Source: Novosphingobium olei (GTDB taxonomy: Bacteria; Pseudomonadota; Alphaproteobacteria; Sphingomonadales; Sphingomonadaceae). Taken from it: 64,000 nt of DNA. Shown piece after piece: positions 38,151 through 47,393 of this stretch. The notes beneath the pieces are model-generated. The model worked only from the letters and a program-made list of their open reading frames with translations. It searched no databases and was not told the DNA's origin. Positions within the stretch are counted from its first letter, which is position 1. Each line of letters starts with the position of its first letter. The stretch lies in contig NZ_JABBGM010000004.1 in NCBI RefSeq assembly GCF_012927405.1, forward strand, positions 1 through 64,000. The letters run 5' to 3'. The translations under genes and the position numbers were made by a program.

Positions 38151-39247
38151 TTCCCGTCGCCATCGCCGGCGCACCCTATGAAGTGCGGATCAAAGCCGGC
38201 ATCCTGGCGCAGGCTGGGCGCCATTGCCGCCCCTTCGTGCGCAAGAACCGCGTGGCGGTCGTCACCGACGAACACGTTGCCGCAAAGTGGCGCGCCACGG
38301 TCGAAGCCTCGCTGGCGGGCGAAGGCATCGCGTCGCAATGGCTGGTCCTGCCAGCGGGCGAAGCGACGAAGTCTTGGGCTCATCTCGCTCAGACGGTCGA
38401 TTTCCTCCTCGGCCAGGAGGTCGAACGCAAGGACAATGTCATTGCGCTCGGCGGCGGCGTCATCGGCGATCTGACCGGCTTTGCCGCGTCGATGGTCAAG
38501 CGCGGCTGCGGCTTCATCCAGATGCCCACCACCCTGCTGGCGCAAGTCGATTCCAGCGTGGGCGGAAAGACCGCGATCAACACGCCGATGGGCAAGAACC
38601 TCGTCGGCGCGTTCCACCAGCCTTCGCTGGTGCTGGCCGATCCGCTCGCGCTCGATACGCTGCCCTTGCGCGATACGCGCGCGGGCTATGCCGAAGTGGT
38701 CAAGTACGGCCTGATCGACGATGCCGAATTCTTCGAATGGTGCGAAGCTAACGGGGAAAAGCTGCTCGCCGGCGATGCCCAGGCCCGCGAATATGCCATC
38801 GCCCGTTCGGTCGCGGCCAAGGCGCGGATCGTGGCGCAGGATGAAAAGGAAACGACAGGCGTGCGCGCCCTGCTCAACCTTGGCCATACCTTCGGCCATG
38901 CGCTGGAGGCGGAAACCGGCTTTTCCGATCGCCTGCTTCATGGTGAAGGCGTTGCGCTGGGCATGGTGCTTGCCGCCCGCTTTTCCGCACGGCAGGGGCT
39001 GATGCACGGGCAGGACGCCGAACGCGTGGTGCGCCATATTGGTGCGGTGGGCCTCCCCGCCTCGCTGCGGGCGCTGGGCCTTGATTGCGATGGACGGCGG
39101 CTTGCCGATCACATGCTTCACGACAAGAAGATGGACGCCGGCACCTTGCCCTTCTTGCTGATGCGCGGCATCGGCCAGACGTTCCTCGCCAAGGACGTGG
39201 ACCTGGGCGAAGTCGCCGCGTTCCTAGACGAAGAACTGGCTGCCTAA
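38141..39247 (+). CDS. aroB: 3-dehydroquinate synthase
   Basis: AroB converts DAHP to 3-dehydroquinate, the first ring of the shikimate pathway. The 368-residue product has the NAD-binding LGGGVIGDLTGFAAS, PTTLLAQVDSSVGGKTAIN, the zinc ligands in VVKYGLIDD and LNLGHTFGHALEAE, and HGEGVALGMV. Length is normal. Its ATG lies within the aroK 3' end. The stop overlaps the stop of the convergent DUF488 gene. Confidence 0.97.
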   Translation: MAVIPVAIAGAPYEVRIKAGILAQAGRHCRPFVRKNRVAVVTDEHVAAKWRATVEASLAGEGIASQWLVLPAGEATKSWAHLAQTVDFLLGQEVERKDNVIALGGGVIGDLTGFAASMVKRGCGFIQMPTTLLAQVDSSVGGKTAINTPMGKNLVGAFHQPSLVLADPLALDTLPLRDTRAGYAEVVKYGLIDDAEFFEWCEANGEKLLAGDAQAREYAIARSVAAKARIVAQDEKETTGVRALLNLGHTFGHALEAETGFSDRLLHGEGVALGMVLAARFSARQGLMHGQDAERVVRHIGAVGLPASLRALGLDCDGRRLADHMLHDKKMDAGTLPFLLMRGIGQTFLAKDVDLGEVAAFLDEELAA

Positions 39248-39675
39248 GGGATTAGATCGACCGCCTCAAAATCTGCCAGAAACGCTTTTCGCAGAAGCGT
39301 TCTGTGACAACCACTAGCCTCGCGCTCATAGCAAAGCAGCGCCGTCCGCTTGTCCTTCGCAAGCTCTGCAAGCTGCGCGCCAGCGACCATCGCCTCGGGG
39401 ATCTGTAGCTGACCGCTGTATATACGCTCAAGTTTCGCATGATCGTTGGCGCGCGCTGCAGCGCGGCCCTCCGGCGGCGTGCCGAGCGCCTTGAAATGAC
39501 GATAAGCTATTCCGGCCTCCGCGAGGTTCGCCGCCAACGCAGATTTCGAGAAGCCCGGTCTTCGTGAAAGCGGCAAAGCCCGCACGTCTGCAACGACCTC
39601 GACCCCAGCGGCCCGAAGCACTGCAATGAACGCGGGCATGGAACTCTGTTCGTAGCCAATTGTCCAGATTTGCAT
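39244..39675 (-). CDS. DUF488 family protein
   Basis: The 143-residue product matches DUF488: start MQIWTIGYEQSSMPAFIAVL, VADVRALPLSRRPGFSKSAL, YRHFKALGTP, and the Cys-containing ALLCYEREASGCHRTLL. The family is widespread with no firmly assigned function. The conserved Arg/Cys/His residues hint at a nucleic acid or metal role (inference). It converges with aroB, sharing stop-codon bases. Base composition is slightly less GC-rich than its neighbours, which may indicate a separate history. Confidence 0.86.
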   Translation of the reverse strand: MQIWTIGYEQSSMPAFIAVLRAAGVEVVADVRALPLSRRPGFSKSALAANLAEAGIAYRHFKALGTPPEGRAAARANDHAKLERIYSGQLQIPEAMVAGAQLAELAKDKRTALLCYEREASGCHRTLLRKAFLADFEAVDLIP

Positions 39676-39712
39676 GAACGTAAAATGGGTTCTTCAACTC
39701 TCCCGACAAGTA

Positions 39713-40084
39713 TCAGAAAAGTTTGGAACCGTTCGGCACGCGGTCGTCTGGAGAGAAAAGGATCACCCGTCCTTCGGTGTCCGCGAACCCAAGAGTCAGC
39801 ACCTCCGACATCAACTTGCCGATCTGGCGCGGCGCGAAATTGACCACGGCGGCCACCTGCCGACCGATCAGGTCTTCGGGGTCATAACGTGCGGCGATCT
39901 GCGCGCTGCTCTTGCGGACGCCGATCGCTGGGCCGAAGTCGATCTCCAGCTTGATGCTGGGCTTGCGCGCTTCGGGGAACGGCTCTGCCCGCACGATCGT
40001 GCCGACGCGGATGTCTACTTTCAGGAAGTCGTCGAAGCCGATCGTCTCGGCGGCCGGGGCGGCGGGATCGTGGTCCAGGTGCAT
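39713..40084 (-). CDS. CsaA-like tRNA-binding domain protein
   Basis: The 123-residue product is a single EMAP-II/Trbp-type tRNA-binding OB fold. Its features are FDDFLKVDIRVGTIVRAEPFPEARKPS, KLEIDFGPAIGVRKSSAQIAARY, VVNFAPRQIGKLMSEVLTLGF and PNGSKLF (each family-typical). In Bacillus CsaA is described as a chaperone with export-related activity; the domain also occurs at the end of MetRS. The ATG at 40084 gives the family length; the frame stays open 36 bases more. It follows the enoyl-CoA hydratase on the same strand at 43 bases. Confidence 0.9.
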   Translation of the reverse strand: MHLDHDPAAPAAETIGFDDFLKVDIRVGTIVRAEPFPEARKPSIKLEIDFGPAIGVRKSSAQIAARYDPEDLIGRQVAAVVNFAPRQIGKLMSEVLTLGFADTEGRVILFSPDDRVPNGSKLF

Positions 40085-40127
40085 CGGCAACCCACACCAC
40101 GTCCACCGCCAACCGGGCAAGCGCCTT

Positions 40128-40919
40128 TTACTTGCCCTGGAAGTTGGTCTTCCGCTTTTCCAGGAAGGCCATTACGCCTTCGCGCGAATCCTCGCTGTCG
40201 CCGGCAACCAGCTGCCCTTCGGCTTCGGCCAGCAGCGCACCCGAAAGATCGCATTCCAGCGCGCGCAGCAGGTTCTGGCGCATGCGGCCAAGCGCCACGG
40301 TCGGCCCCTTGGCAAGCCGCTCGGCCAGGGCCAGCGCTTCATCCTGCAACGTAGCGTCGTCGACCGCCTTGTAGATCATGCCCCAGTCCTCGGCCTGTTC
40401 CGCACCGATCTTTTCGCCCAGCATCATCATCTGCGTGGCGCGCGCCTTGCCGATCAGGCGCGGCAGGATCCAGCTCGCTCCGCCATCGGGCACCAGCCCG
40501 ATGTTGACGAAGGCCTGCAGGAAATACGCGCTGCGCCCGGCAATGACGAAGTCCCCCGCCAGCGCGATCGAGCAGCCCACGCCCGCTGCCGGGCCGTTCA
40601 CCGCGGTGATCACCGGCACGTTCAGCTTGGCGAGCTTCGCCACCATCGGATTGTAGGCCTCGGTCAGCGCCTTGTAGCTGCCAGCGCCGCCAGTGATGGC
40701 CGAAGGACGATCGCCCCGCGCGGCAAGGTCCGCCCCCGAACAGAACGCCCGGCCTTCGCCCGTGATGATCAGCGCGCGCACGTCCTTGCCCATCAGCGTC
40801 AGGGCATCGGCGATTTCGACCGCCATGTGCGGCGGACAGGCATTGAGCCGCTCGGGCCGATTGAGCACGATCTTCGCCACGGCGCCGATGCGTTCGAGGC
40901 GGATGGTTTCGAATTCCAT
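40128..40919 (-). CDS. Enoyl-CoA hydratase/isomerase family protein
   Basis: The 263-residue product is a crotonase-fold enzyme acting on acyl-CoA double bonds. Its features are LNRPERLNAC, oxyanion-hole parts ITGEGRAFCSGADL and VNGPAAGVGCSIALAGD, and the active-site region IGLVPDGGASWILPRL. The Asp (VPDGG) in place of the hydratase Glu is typical of PaaG-type isomerases/hydratases, so it may handle a phenylacetate or fatty-acid intermediate. No other pathway genes adjoin it. A 30-base inverted repeat lies directly upstream of the start, probably its control site. Confidence 0.9.
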   Translation of the reverse strand: MEFETIRLERIGAVAKIVLNRPERLNACPPHMAVEIADALTLMGKDVRALIITGEGRAFCSGADLAARGDRPSAITGGAGSYKALTEAYNPMVAKLAKLNVPVITAVNGPAAGVGCSIALAGDFVIAGRSAYFLQAFVNIGLVPDGGASWILPRLIGKARATQMMMLGEKIGAEQAEDWGMIYKAVDDATLQDEALALAERLAKGPTVALGRMRQNLLRALECDLSGALLAEAEGQLVAGDSEDSREGVMAFLEKRKTNFQGK

Positions 40920-40930
40920 GAGGCACCCTC

Positions 40931-40960
40931 TCCTGATTTAATCGAATGATTAACTCAGGA
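40931..40960. promoter_or_regulatory. Inverted repeat upstream of the enoyl-CoA hydratase gene
   Basis: TCCTGA and TTAATC (40931-40943, one base between) are mirrored by GATTAA and TCAGGA (40948-40960) across a GAAT centre, with a single mismatch. Twelve of 13 positions per arm match. It lies 12 to 41 bases before the start codon, where a TetR/MarR-type repressor or a leader hairpin would act. AT-rich core in GC-rich DNA supports a protein site. Confidence 0.55.
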
Positions 40961-40979
40961 GCTATGCCAGCTTGGCGGC

Positions 40980-40995
40980 GTTGGCAAGCGCCAAC
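40980..40995 (-). terminator. Hairpin downstream of glk
   Basis: GTTGGC (40980-40985) pairs with GCCAAC (40990-40995) around AAGC, 27 bases after the glk stop. There is no T run, so it is at best a weak or Rho-assisted terminator. Confidence 0.35.
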
Positions 40996-41021
40996 ACAGC
41001 CATCCATTCAAGGCCAATCGA

Positions 41022-41990
41022 TCAGCCGTGATTGTCCTGTGCGAAAGCCGCCGCCGCACCGAACAGACCCGGCTGGGGATGCGTGATCAGCTTGACCGGC
41101 ATCGCCGCCATCATCTGTTCGAAGCGTCCCTTGGCCCGGAACCGGTCGGCAAAGCCCGATCGCAGCAGCGTGTCCTTGATCCGAAGGCCAAGCCCGCCCG
41201 CCATCACCAGCGCCGAAGCACCGTGCGCCAGCGCAAGATCGCCCGCCACGCTTCCCAGCGACAGGCAGAACCGATCGACCGCTGCGGCGGCAAGGCTGTC
41301 CTGCCCGCTGGTGCCCAGCGTCCACAGCTCCTTGTCCTCGCGCGGGGTGAACGGCTGCCCTTCGATCCCGGCCAGGGTTTCATAGATGTCGACGATCCCG
41401 GGTCCGGCGACGACGCGCTCGGCCGAAACGCGCCGGTGCCGCTTGCGCAGGCGGGCGAGTATGGCGTCCTCGATCCCGTCGAGCGGGGCATAGTCGATGT
41501 GGCCGCCCTCGGTCGGCTGCACCCGGTACTTACCGCCATCGCGCCACAGCTGTGCAACGCCAAGGCCGGTGCCGGGGCCGACCACGCTGATCGTGCCGGT
41601 TTCGGGAAGGCCGGCATCCGGGCCGGTCAGGTGCTGGAAATGCTCTGGCCCGGCCTGCGCCACGGCGTGCGCCACCGCGGCGAAATCGTTGACGACGACG
41701 TAGCTTTCGGCGCCGAGCTTCTCCGGGATCATCGCCGGGCGGATGATCCACGGATTGTTGGTGAACCTGATGATCTCGCCGCCGACCGGTCCGGCAACCG
41801 CGATGGCCACCGCGCCCGGCAGCGGCGTGCCAATCTGCCGGCCGTATTCCTGCCAGGCGAGCTGGAAGCTGGCATGCTCGGCTGTCCTGAGCGTGACCGC
41901 TTCACCCAGCGAGACCACGCGGCCCGCATCCACCTCGGCCAGCGCAAACCGCGCGTGCGTGCCGCCGATATCGACGGTGACCAGTTTCAT
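41022..41990 (-). CDS. glk: Glucokinase
   Basis: Glucokinase makes glucose-6-phosphate, the substrate of Zwf encoded upstream. The 322-residue product has the phosphate-binding VDIGGTHARFALAE, VAIAVAGPVGG, VVNDFAAVAHAV, VGPGTGLGVAQL and the zinc-less substrate region TEGGHIDYAP. The ATG at 41990 matches the conserved family start; the frame continues 63 bases upstream into edd. It is the last gene of the zwf-pgl-edd-glk operon, an arrangement that turns free glucose into KDPG. Confidence 0.95.
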   Translation of the reverse strand: MKLVTVDIGGTHARFALAEVDAGRVVSLGEAVTLRTAEHASFQLAWQEYGRQIGTPLPGAVAIAVAGPVGGEIIRFTNNPWIIRPAMIPEKLGAESYVVVNDFAAVAHAVAQAGPEHFQHLTGPDAGLPETGTISVVGPGTGLGVAQLWRDGGKYRVQPTEGGHIDYAPLDGIEDAILARLRKRHRRVSAERVVAGPGIVDIYETLAGIEGQPFTPREDKELWTLGTSGQDSLAAAAVDRFCLSLGSVAGDLALAHGASALVMAGGLGLRIKDTLLRSGFADRFRAKGRFEQMMAAMPVKLITHPQPGLFGAAAAFAQDNHG

Positions 41991-42015
41991 TGTCCCAACC
42001 CCTCCCTGCGGCCGA

Positions 42016-43839
42016 TCAGAGCCCGGCTGCGGCCAGCATGGCCGATCCGCCACGCTCGGCGGGATCGGAATGGTGGCGCATCAACGCAAACAGCTCGCGC
42101 CCCACACCCATCGATTCCGCAGGCGCTTGCGCGTGTTCACGCAACGCCCATTCCTCTTCGCTGACAGCGATGTCAAGGACGCCGGTCTCCGCGCAGACCC
42201 GAACCACATCGCCATCGCGCAGCTTGGCGAGCGGACCGCCCAGCTTGGCTTCGGGCGAAACGTGAATGGCGGCGGGCACTTTGCCCGATGCGCCGGACAT
42301 TCGGCCGTCGGTGACCAGCGCAACCTTGAACCCGCGGTCCTGCAGCACGCCGAGCGGCGGGGTCAGCTTGTGGAGTTCAGGCATGCCGTTGGCGGCAGGG
42401 CCCTGGAAGCGGACCACCACCACTACATCGCGTTCCAACTCGCCCGCCTTGAACGCGGCAAGCACTTCATTCTGGTCGGAAAAGACGCGGCAGGGTGCCT
42501 CGATCGTCCAGCGTGAGCGGTCGACTGCGCTGACCTTGATCGTCCCGCGCCCCAGCCTTCCGCCCAGCAGCCGCAAACCGCCCTCGCTCTGGAACGGCGC
42601 GGAAACCGGGCGCAACATCGCATCGTCGCCGCTCTTGTCCGGAGCGGGCTTCCAGCGCAGCGCATCGCCGTCCATGAACGGTTCCTGCGCGCCTTCCCCC
42701 AGCCCATCGCCATAGACGGTAAGGATGTCACCGTGGGCCAGCCCGGCGCCGACCAGTTCCTTGATCACGTAGGGCATGCCGCCCGCCGCGTGGAAATAGT
42801 TCACGTCGCCCGCGCCGTTGGGATAGACGCTGGCGATCAGCGGCACGGCGCGCGACAGTTCGTCCATGTCGTCCCAATCGATCTGCACACCCGCCGCCCG
42901 GGCAATCGCCGGCAGGTGGATCACGTGATTGGTCGAACCACCCGTGGCGAGCAGGCCGACAATGGCGTTCACGATCGCCTTTTCATCGACGCAGCGGCCC
43001 AGCGGGCGGTAATCGTCGCCGTCCCATCCGATCTCGGTCACGCGGTGGACGGCGGCGCGGGTCAGTTCCTGCCGCAGCTTGCTGCCGGGCAGGACGAAGC
43101 TGGAGCCGGGCATGTGCAGCCCCATCATCTCCATCATCATCTGGTTCGAATTGGCCGTGCCATAGAACGTGCAGGTGCCCGCCGAATGATAGCTCGCGCT
43201 TTCGCTTTCCAGCAGTTCGTCGCGCCCCACCTTGCCTTCGGCATAGAGCTGGCGGATCCGCACCTTCTCCTTGTTGGCAAGGCCCGAAGGCATCGGCCCT
43301 GCCGGGACGAGGATCGTCGGCAGGTGGCCGAAGCGCAGGGAGCCGATCAACAAGCCGGGCACGATCTTGTCACAGATGCCCAGCAGCAGCGCGCTTTCGA
43401 ACATCGCGTGGCTGAGCGCAACCGCCGCGCCCATCGCGATGGTGTCGCGGCTGAACAGCGACAGCTCCATCGAATCCTGCCCCTGCGTCACGCCGTCGCA
43501 CATCGCCGGAACGCCGCCTGCGACCTGCGCCGTGGCGCCGCGTTCACGGGCGAAGACCTTGATCTGTTCCGGGTAGCGGCCATAGGGCTGGTGCGCCGAA
43601 AGCATGTCGTTGTAGGCGGTGACGATACCGATGTTCATCGCCTTGCCCGCGCGCAGCACCGGCTTGTCTTCGCCCGAGGCGGCAAAGCCATGCGCAAGGT
43701 TGCCGCAGGAAAGCTGCGGACGGTTGAGCCCTGCGTCACGCTGGCGCGCGATCAGGTCGAGATAGGCGGCGCGGCTGTCGCGCGAGCGGGCGACGATGCG
43801 GTCGGTGACTTTGGCGACCGTGGGATGAAGGGCCATCAT
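42016..43839 (-). CDS. edd: 6-phosphogluconate dehydratase
   Basis: Edd forms 2-keto-3-deoxy-6-phosphogluconate (KDPG), the signature step of the Entner-Doudoroff pathway. The 607-residue product belongs to the IlvD/Edd family with a [4Fe-4S] cluster. It has [47 protein letters not shown] (cluster Cys in AMCDG), [27 protein letters not shown] and [21 protein letters not shown]. Two ATGs stand at the start. It overlaps pgl by four bases. Confidence 0.96.
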   Translation of the reverse strand: MMALHPTVAKVTDRIVARSRDSRAAYLDLIARQRDAGLNRPQLSCGNLAHGFAASGEDKPVLRAGKAMNIGIVTAYNDMLSAHQPYGRYPEQIKVFARERGATAQVAGGVPAMCDGVTQGQDSMELSLFSRDTIAMGAAVALSHAMFESALLLGICDKIVPGLLIGSLRFGHLPTILVPAGPMPSGLANKEKVRIRQLYAEGKVGRDELLESESASYHSAGTCTFYGTANSNQMMMEMMGLHMPGSSFVLPGSKLRQELTRAAVHRVTEIGWDGDDYRPLGRCVDEKAIVNAIVGLLATGGSTNHVIHLPAIARAAGVQIDWDDMDELSRAVPLIASVYPNGAGDVNYFHAAGGMPYVIKELVGAGLAHGDILTVYGDGLGEGAQEPFMDGDALRWKPAPDKSGDDAMLRPVSAPFQSEGGLRLLGGRLGRGTIKVSAVDRSRWTIEAPCRVFSDQNEVLAAFKAGELERDVVVVVRFQGPAANGMPELHKLTPPLGVLQDRGFKVALVTDGRMSGASGKVPAAIHVSPEAKLGGPLAKLRDGDVVRVCAETGVLDIAVSEEEWALREHAQAPAESMGVGRELFALMRHHSDPAERGGSAMLAAAGL

Positions 43840-44456
43840 TCGCTCCAGTAAATCGTGACGGGCGGGCCGAAGCCGCGCAGGAAGTCGGCGACCGGATAAC
43901 GGTCGTCGCCCTTGAGAACGCGTTCGATGAGCGCGCGTTTCGAAGCGCCGGTCACAACGAGGATGATCTCCTTCGTTGCCTTCAACGCCTTTTTGTTGAG
44001 GCTGAGTCGATCGAACGGCGCTTCGGGAGGAAGCGGGATCGGGGTCGTGGCGATGACGCTGGGTCCCGGACGGACCATCGCGCGCATGTGCGGAAACAGC
44101 GAGGCAACGTGGCCGTCCTCACCCATCCCCAGCCACACGAGATCGAACGGGGTGACCTCCATGCCTTCTTCAAGCCGTTCGAACTTCGCGCCCGAATGGC
44201 CCAGCGCCGCATGGATCTTGCCGAAGTTCGACGCGGCGTGATCGTCGGGCACGCAGCGATCGTCGGTCAGCGCAATGGTCACCGTGCTCCAGTCGAGCGG
44301 ACGATCCTTGAGCAGGGCGAGCACCTTGATCGGCGTGGAGCCGCCGGTGAAGGCGATCCGCTTTTCGCCCGGCCGCGACAGTTCTGCCGCAATCCGGTCG
44401 GCCACCGCGGCGGCATCGCCCGGCTCGGCCCAGCGGACGGTCGCCGGCTCAGTCAT
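43836..44456 (-). CDS. pgl: 6-phosphogluconolactonase
   Basis: Pgl hydrolyses the lactone made by Zwf to 6-phosphogluconate. The 206-residue product is of the DevB/SOL type: [49 protein letters not shown] (all family motifs) and a C-terminal [14 protein letters not shown]. The ATG at 44456 has GGGAG eight bases upstream; an earlier in-frame start at 44471 is less likely. It overlaps zwf at its start and edd at its end, so the three are tightly coupled. Confidence 0.94.
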   Translation of the reverse strand: MTEPATVRWAEPGDAAAVADRIAAELSRPGEKRIAFTGGSTPIKVLALLKDRPLDWSTVTIALTDDRCVPDDHAASNFGKIHAALGHSGAKFERLEEGMEVTPFDLVWLGMGEDGHVASLFPHMRAMVRPGPSVIATTPIPLPPEAPFDRLSLNKKALKATKEIILVVTGASKRALIERVLKGDDRYPVADFLRGFGPPVTIYWSE

Positions 44457-45897
44457 TCCAGCTTCTCCCATCGCGCTCGGTCAAGGCGATGCCGGCATTG
44501 GGCCCCCAGGATCCTGCGGCATAGGGCTTCACCTCCATGTCGCCCTTGGCCCACACTTCGCGAATGGCATCGGTCCACTTCCATTGCGCCTCGACCTCGT
44601 CACGCCGGACAAACAGGGTCTGTTCGCCCTCGATAAGATCGAGCAGCAGGCGTTCGTAGGCGATGCGCTTGCGCGCCTTGGCAAACGCGGTCGCGAGCGA
44701 GAGATCGAGGTTCACTTCGCGCAGCACGATCCCGCCGCGATCGAGCCCCGGCTCCTTCGCCATAACCTGAAGCCGCACGTATTCCTCTGGCTGCAGGCGG
44801 ATGACGAGGCGATTGGCGCGCAGCTTGCCGCCGCGATCCGAAAAGATGTTGTGCGGCACCTGCTTGAATTCGACGACGATTTCGCTGCGCCGTTCGGCCA
44901 GCCGCTTGCCGTGGCGCAAGTAGAACGGCACGCCCTGCCAGCGCCAGTTGTCGACGTGGGTCTTGATCGCGACGAACGTTTCGGTGTCGGAATCCTGGCC
45001 GAGATCCTCGGTGTAGCCCTTGACGCTTTCACCCTTCACCGCGCCGGCGCGATACTGGCCGCGCACCATCTCTTCCGGCTTCACCGGCCGCAGCGCGCGC
45101 AGCACCTTCACCTTCTCATCGCGGATCGAGGTAGCGTCGTAATCTCGTGGCGGCTCCATCGCGGTGAGCGCGAGCAGCTGGAGCATGTGGTTCTGCACCA
45201 TGTCGCGCAGCGCTCCGGTATCGTCGTAGAAGCCCTTGCGCCCCTCCAGCCCGACGGTTTCGCTGACCGTGATCTGCACATGATCGATCCCTGCGCTGTT
45301 CCAGAGCGGTTCGAACATCATGTTGGCAAAGCGCAGCGCCATCAGGTTCTGCACCGTCTCCTTGCCCAGATAGTGGTCGATGCGGAAGATCTGCCGTTCG
45401 TCGAACCCGGCCGCGACGGCGTCGTTGATCCGCGCGCTGGAAGCGAGATCGTTGCCGAGCGGCTTTTCAAGGCCGATGCGGACGTCGGCATGGGCAAGCC
45501 CCGCGCGGCGCAAGCCTTCGATGGTGGGTTCGAACAGCGCGGGCGCGGTGGAGAGGAAGATCGACAGCCCGCAGCTCGTATCGCCCAGCTTTTCCGCAAG
45601 GGCGCCGAAGGAATCGACCTGCGAGGCATCGAGCGCCTGGTATTCGAGCCGATCGAGGAACGTAGCGAGCTTGGCTTCGTCCTTGCGATCGGCGGGCAGG
45701 AATTCATCGAGCGCAGCCTTGGCGAAGGCACGGAATTCGGCGTCGTCGTGTTCCGATCGCGCTGTGCCGACGATCCGCAGGTTGGGATCGATCAGTTCGT
45801 CTTCGTGGAGGGCGTAGAGCGAAGGCAGCAGCATGCGCCGCGAAAGGTCCCCCGTCGCTCCGAACAGGAGAAGGGCGGAGCAGCTTGCATGGGCCAT
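44449..45897 (-). CDS. zwf: Glucose-6-phosphate 1-dehydrogenase
   Basis: Zwf oxidises glucose-6-phosphate to the lactone, producing NADPH/NADH, and opens the Entner-Doudoroff and pentose phosphate routes. The 482-residue product has the nucleotide-binding LLFGATGDLSRRML, the catalytic RIDHYLGKETVQN, FANMMFEPLWN and DNWRWQGVPFYLRHGKRL. It is the first gene of the operon. The hairpin at 45991-46028 separates it from the CaiB-type gene upstream, so the operon promoter probably lies within 45898-45990. Confidence 0.96.
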   Translation of the reverse strand: MAHASCSALLLFGATGDLSRRMLLPSLYALHEDELIDPNLRIVGTARSEHDDAEFRAFAKAALDEFLPADRKDEAKLATFLDRLEYQALDASQVDSFGALAEKLGDTSCGLSIFLSTAPALFEPTIEGLRRAGLAHADVRIGLEKPLGNDLASSARINDAVAAGFDERQIFRIDHYLGKETVQNLMALRFANMMFEPLWNSAGIDHVQITVSETVGLEGRKGFYDDTGALRDMVQNHMLQLLALTAMEPPRDYDATSIRDEKVKVLRALRPVKPEEMVRGQYRAGAVKGESVKGYTEDLGQDSDTETFVAIKTHVDNWRWQGVPFYLRHGKRLAERRSEIVVEFKQVPHNIFSDRGGKLRANRLVIRLQPEEYVRLQVMAKEPGLDRGGIVLREVNLDLSLATAFAKARKRIAYERLLLDLIEGEQTLFVRRDEVEAQWKWTDAIREVWAKGDMEVKPYAAGSWGPNAGIALTERDGRSWND

Positions 45898-45990
45898 CGA
45901 ACGAGGTCTCCCTTGGCACGTCGGGACAAGGCCCGACCGTTATCGCCACGCGCAGCCCTAGAACGCTGAGCGCACCGGTCCAGACTGCAT

Positions 45991-46028
45991 AAGTATGCGA
46001 GCGCCCCGGTCAGGGCGCGCGCATACTT
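45991..46028. terminator. Long hairpin between the CoA-transferase gene and zwf
   Basis: AAGTATGCG (45991-45999) pairs with CGCATACTT (46020-46028), and inside it GCGCCC (46001-46006) pairs with GGGCGC (46013-46018), leaving loop CGGTCA and one-base internal bulges. It sits 22 bases after the CoA-transferase stop. The T run is good only on the plus strand; on the minus strand it is broken. Confidence 0.6.
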
Positions 46029-46049
46029 TTGCACTGCAACAGCGCAGGT

Positions 46050-47303
46050 TCAATGCCGGTTCGGTACGGGTGTGCCCCGGCGGATGACCCCGGCCAGCGC
46101 AAACCCGTCCAGTTCATCACCCGAAAGATCGAGCCAGGCACGCAGGCCTTCGTCGGTATGTTCGCCAACGCGCGGCGGCGCAGTGTGATAGGTGGCAGGC
46201 GTTGCCGACAGTTTCGCCGGGAACGCCACCGTGGGGATGACCGCCCCATCTGCCCGTTCGAAAGACTGCACCGTTTCCCGCGCGGTCACGAACGGATCGG
46301 CATAGACATCCTTCAGCGTGTTGACCGGTCCTGCGGGGACGTTGGCGGCGACGAGCCGGTCGATCAGGGCGAGCCCAGTTTCGTGGGCGACCGCGTCCTG
46401 GATAAGCTGTTCGATGGCATCGCGATTGACCTGCCGTGCGGCAGAGGTGGCGAAGCGGGGGTCATCGGCAAGGTCGGGCCGCCCGAGCAGACCGCACAGC
46501 GCGCGGAACTGGCCATCGTTGCCGACCGCGATGATGATTTCACCATCGGCCACGCGGAACGTGCGGTAGGGCACCACCGTCGGGTGGCGATTGCCGAGCC
46601 GCCCGGGATTGATCCCGCCGACCAGCCACGACGATCCCTGATTGGCCATCATCGCGATCTGCGTGTCGAGCAGCGAAAGATCGATCTGCTGCCCCTCGCC
46701 CGTGCGTTCGGCATGGCGCAGGGCGGCAAGGATAGAGACAGCGGCGTACATGCCGGTGGACAGGTCGGCCATGGCAACGCCGGCCCGCAGCGGCCCGCCA
46801 CCTTCTTCCCCCGTCACCGACATGAACCCACCCATGCCCTGCGCCACGAAATCGTAGCCCGGACGATCGGCATAGGGCCCCGTCTGGCCGAAGCCGGTAA
46901 TCGAGCAATAGACGATGCGCGGGTTGATCGCGCGGATGGCTGCGTAATCGAGCCCGTAGCGCGCGAGGCCGCCGACCTTGAAGTTTTCGACCAGCACGTC
47001 GGCCTTTGCGGCAAGGCTGCGGACGAGGTCAGCACCCTCGGGCGTTGCGATGTCTATCGCGATCGAGCGCTTGTTGCGGTTGCAGCAGATGTAATAGGCG
47101 CTCTCTTCCGGGTCCTCGCCGCCTTCGGGCGTCTGCAGGAACGGCGGGCCCCAGGCGCGGGTATCGTCGCCCCTCCCCGGCTGTTCGACCTTGAGCACGT
47201 CGGCACCAAGATCGGCCAGGATCTGCGTTGCCCAGGGCCCCGCGAGCACGCGAGCGAGATCGAGCACGCGTACGCCATCGAGCGCGGCCTTGGTCGGATT
47301 CAT
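46050..47303 (-). CDS. CaiB/BaiF family CoA-transferase
   Basis: Class III CoA-transferases move CoA between carboxylic acids through an aspartyl-anhydride. The 417-residue product has the opening LDGVRVLDLARVLAGPWATQILADLGADVLKVE (family opening, first part LDGVRVLDL), GDDTRAWGPPF, RNKRSIAIDI, VENFKVGGLARYGLDY and RAGVAMADLSTGMYA with the catalytic Asp. Substrate cannot be told from sequence; relatives act on succinate, carnitine, formyl and aromatic acids. It stands alone between cytochrome c and zwf. Confidence 0.92.
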   Translation of the reverse strand: MNPTKAALDGVRVLDLARVLAGPWATQILADLGADVLKVEQPGRGDDTRAWGPPFLQTPEGGEDPEESAYYICCNRNKRSIAIDIATPEGADLVRSLAAKADVLVENFKVGGLARYGLDYAAIRAINPRIVYCSITGFGQTGPYADRPGYDFVAQGMGGFMSVTGEEGGGPLRAGVAMADLSTGMYAAVSILAALRHAERTGEGQQIDLSLLDTQIAMMANQGSSWLVGGINPGRLGNRHPTVVPYRTFRVADGEIIIAVGNDGQFRALCGLLGRPDLADDPRFATSAARQVNRDAIEQLIQDAVAHETGLALIDRLVAANVPAGPVNTLKDVYADPFVTARETVQSFERADGAVIPTVAFPAKLSATPATYHTAPPRVGEHTDEGLRAWLDLSGDELDGFALAGVIRRGTPVPNRH

Positions 47304-47343
47304 GGGATCGCCCTTTCCTGCAGGAGGCCTGCGATAGGGGGCG

Positions 47344-47374
47344 ACCTGCCGGCGCTCAAGCGCAGCCGGCAGGT
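47344..47374 (-). terminator. Hairpin downstream of the cytochrome c gene
   Basis: ACCTGCCGGC (47344-47353) pairs perfectly with GCCGGCAGGT (47365-47374) around an 11-base loop, 19 bases after the cytochrome c stop. No T run follows on the minus strand, so it may slow polymerase or protect the 3' end rather than terminate by itself. Confidence 0.5.
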
Positions 47375-47393
47375 TTCAGCACGATGAAAGCGC

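Noticed and set aside
46029..47387. A 452-codon open frame opposite the CoA-transferase gene
   Set aside because: Antisense shadow of a clear family protein.
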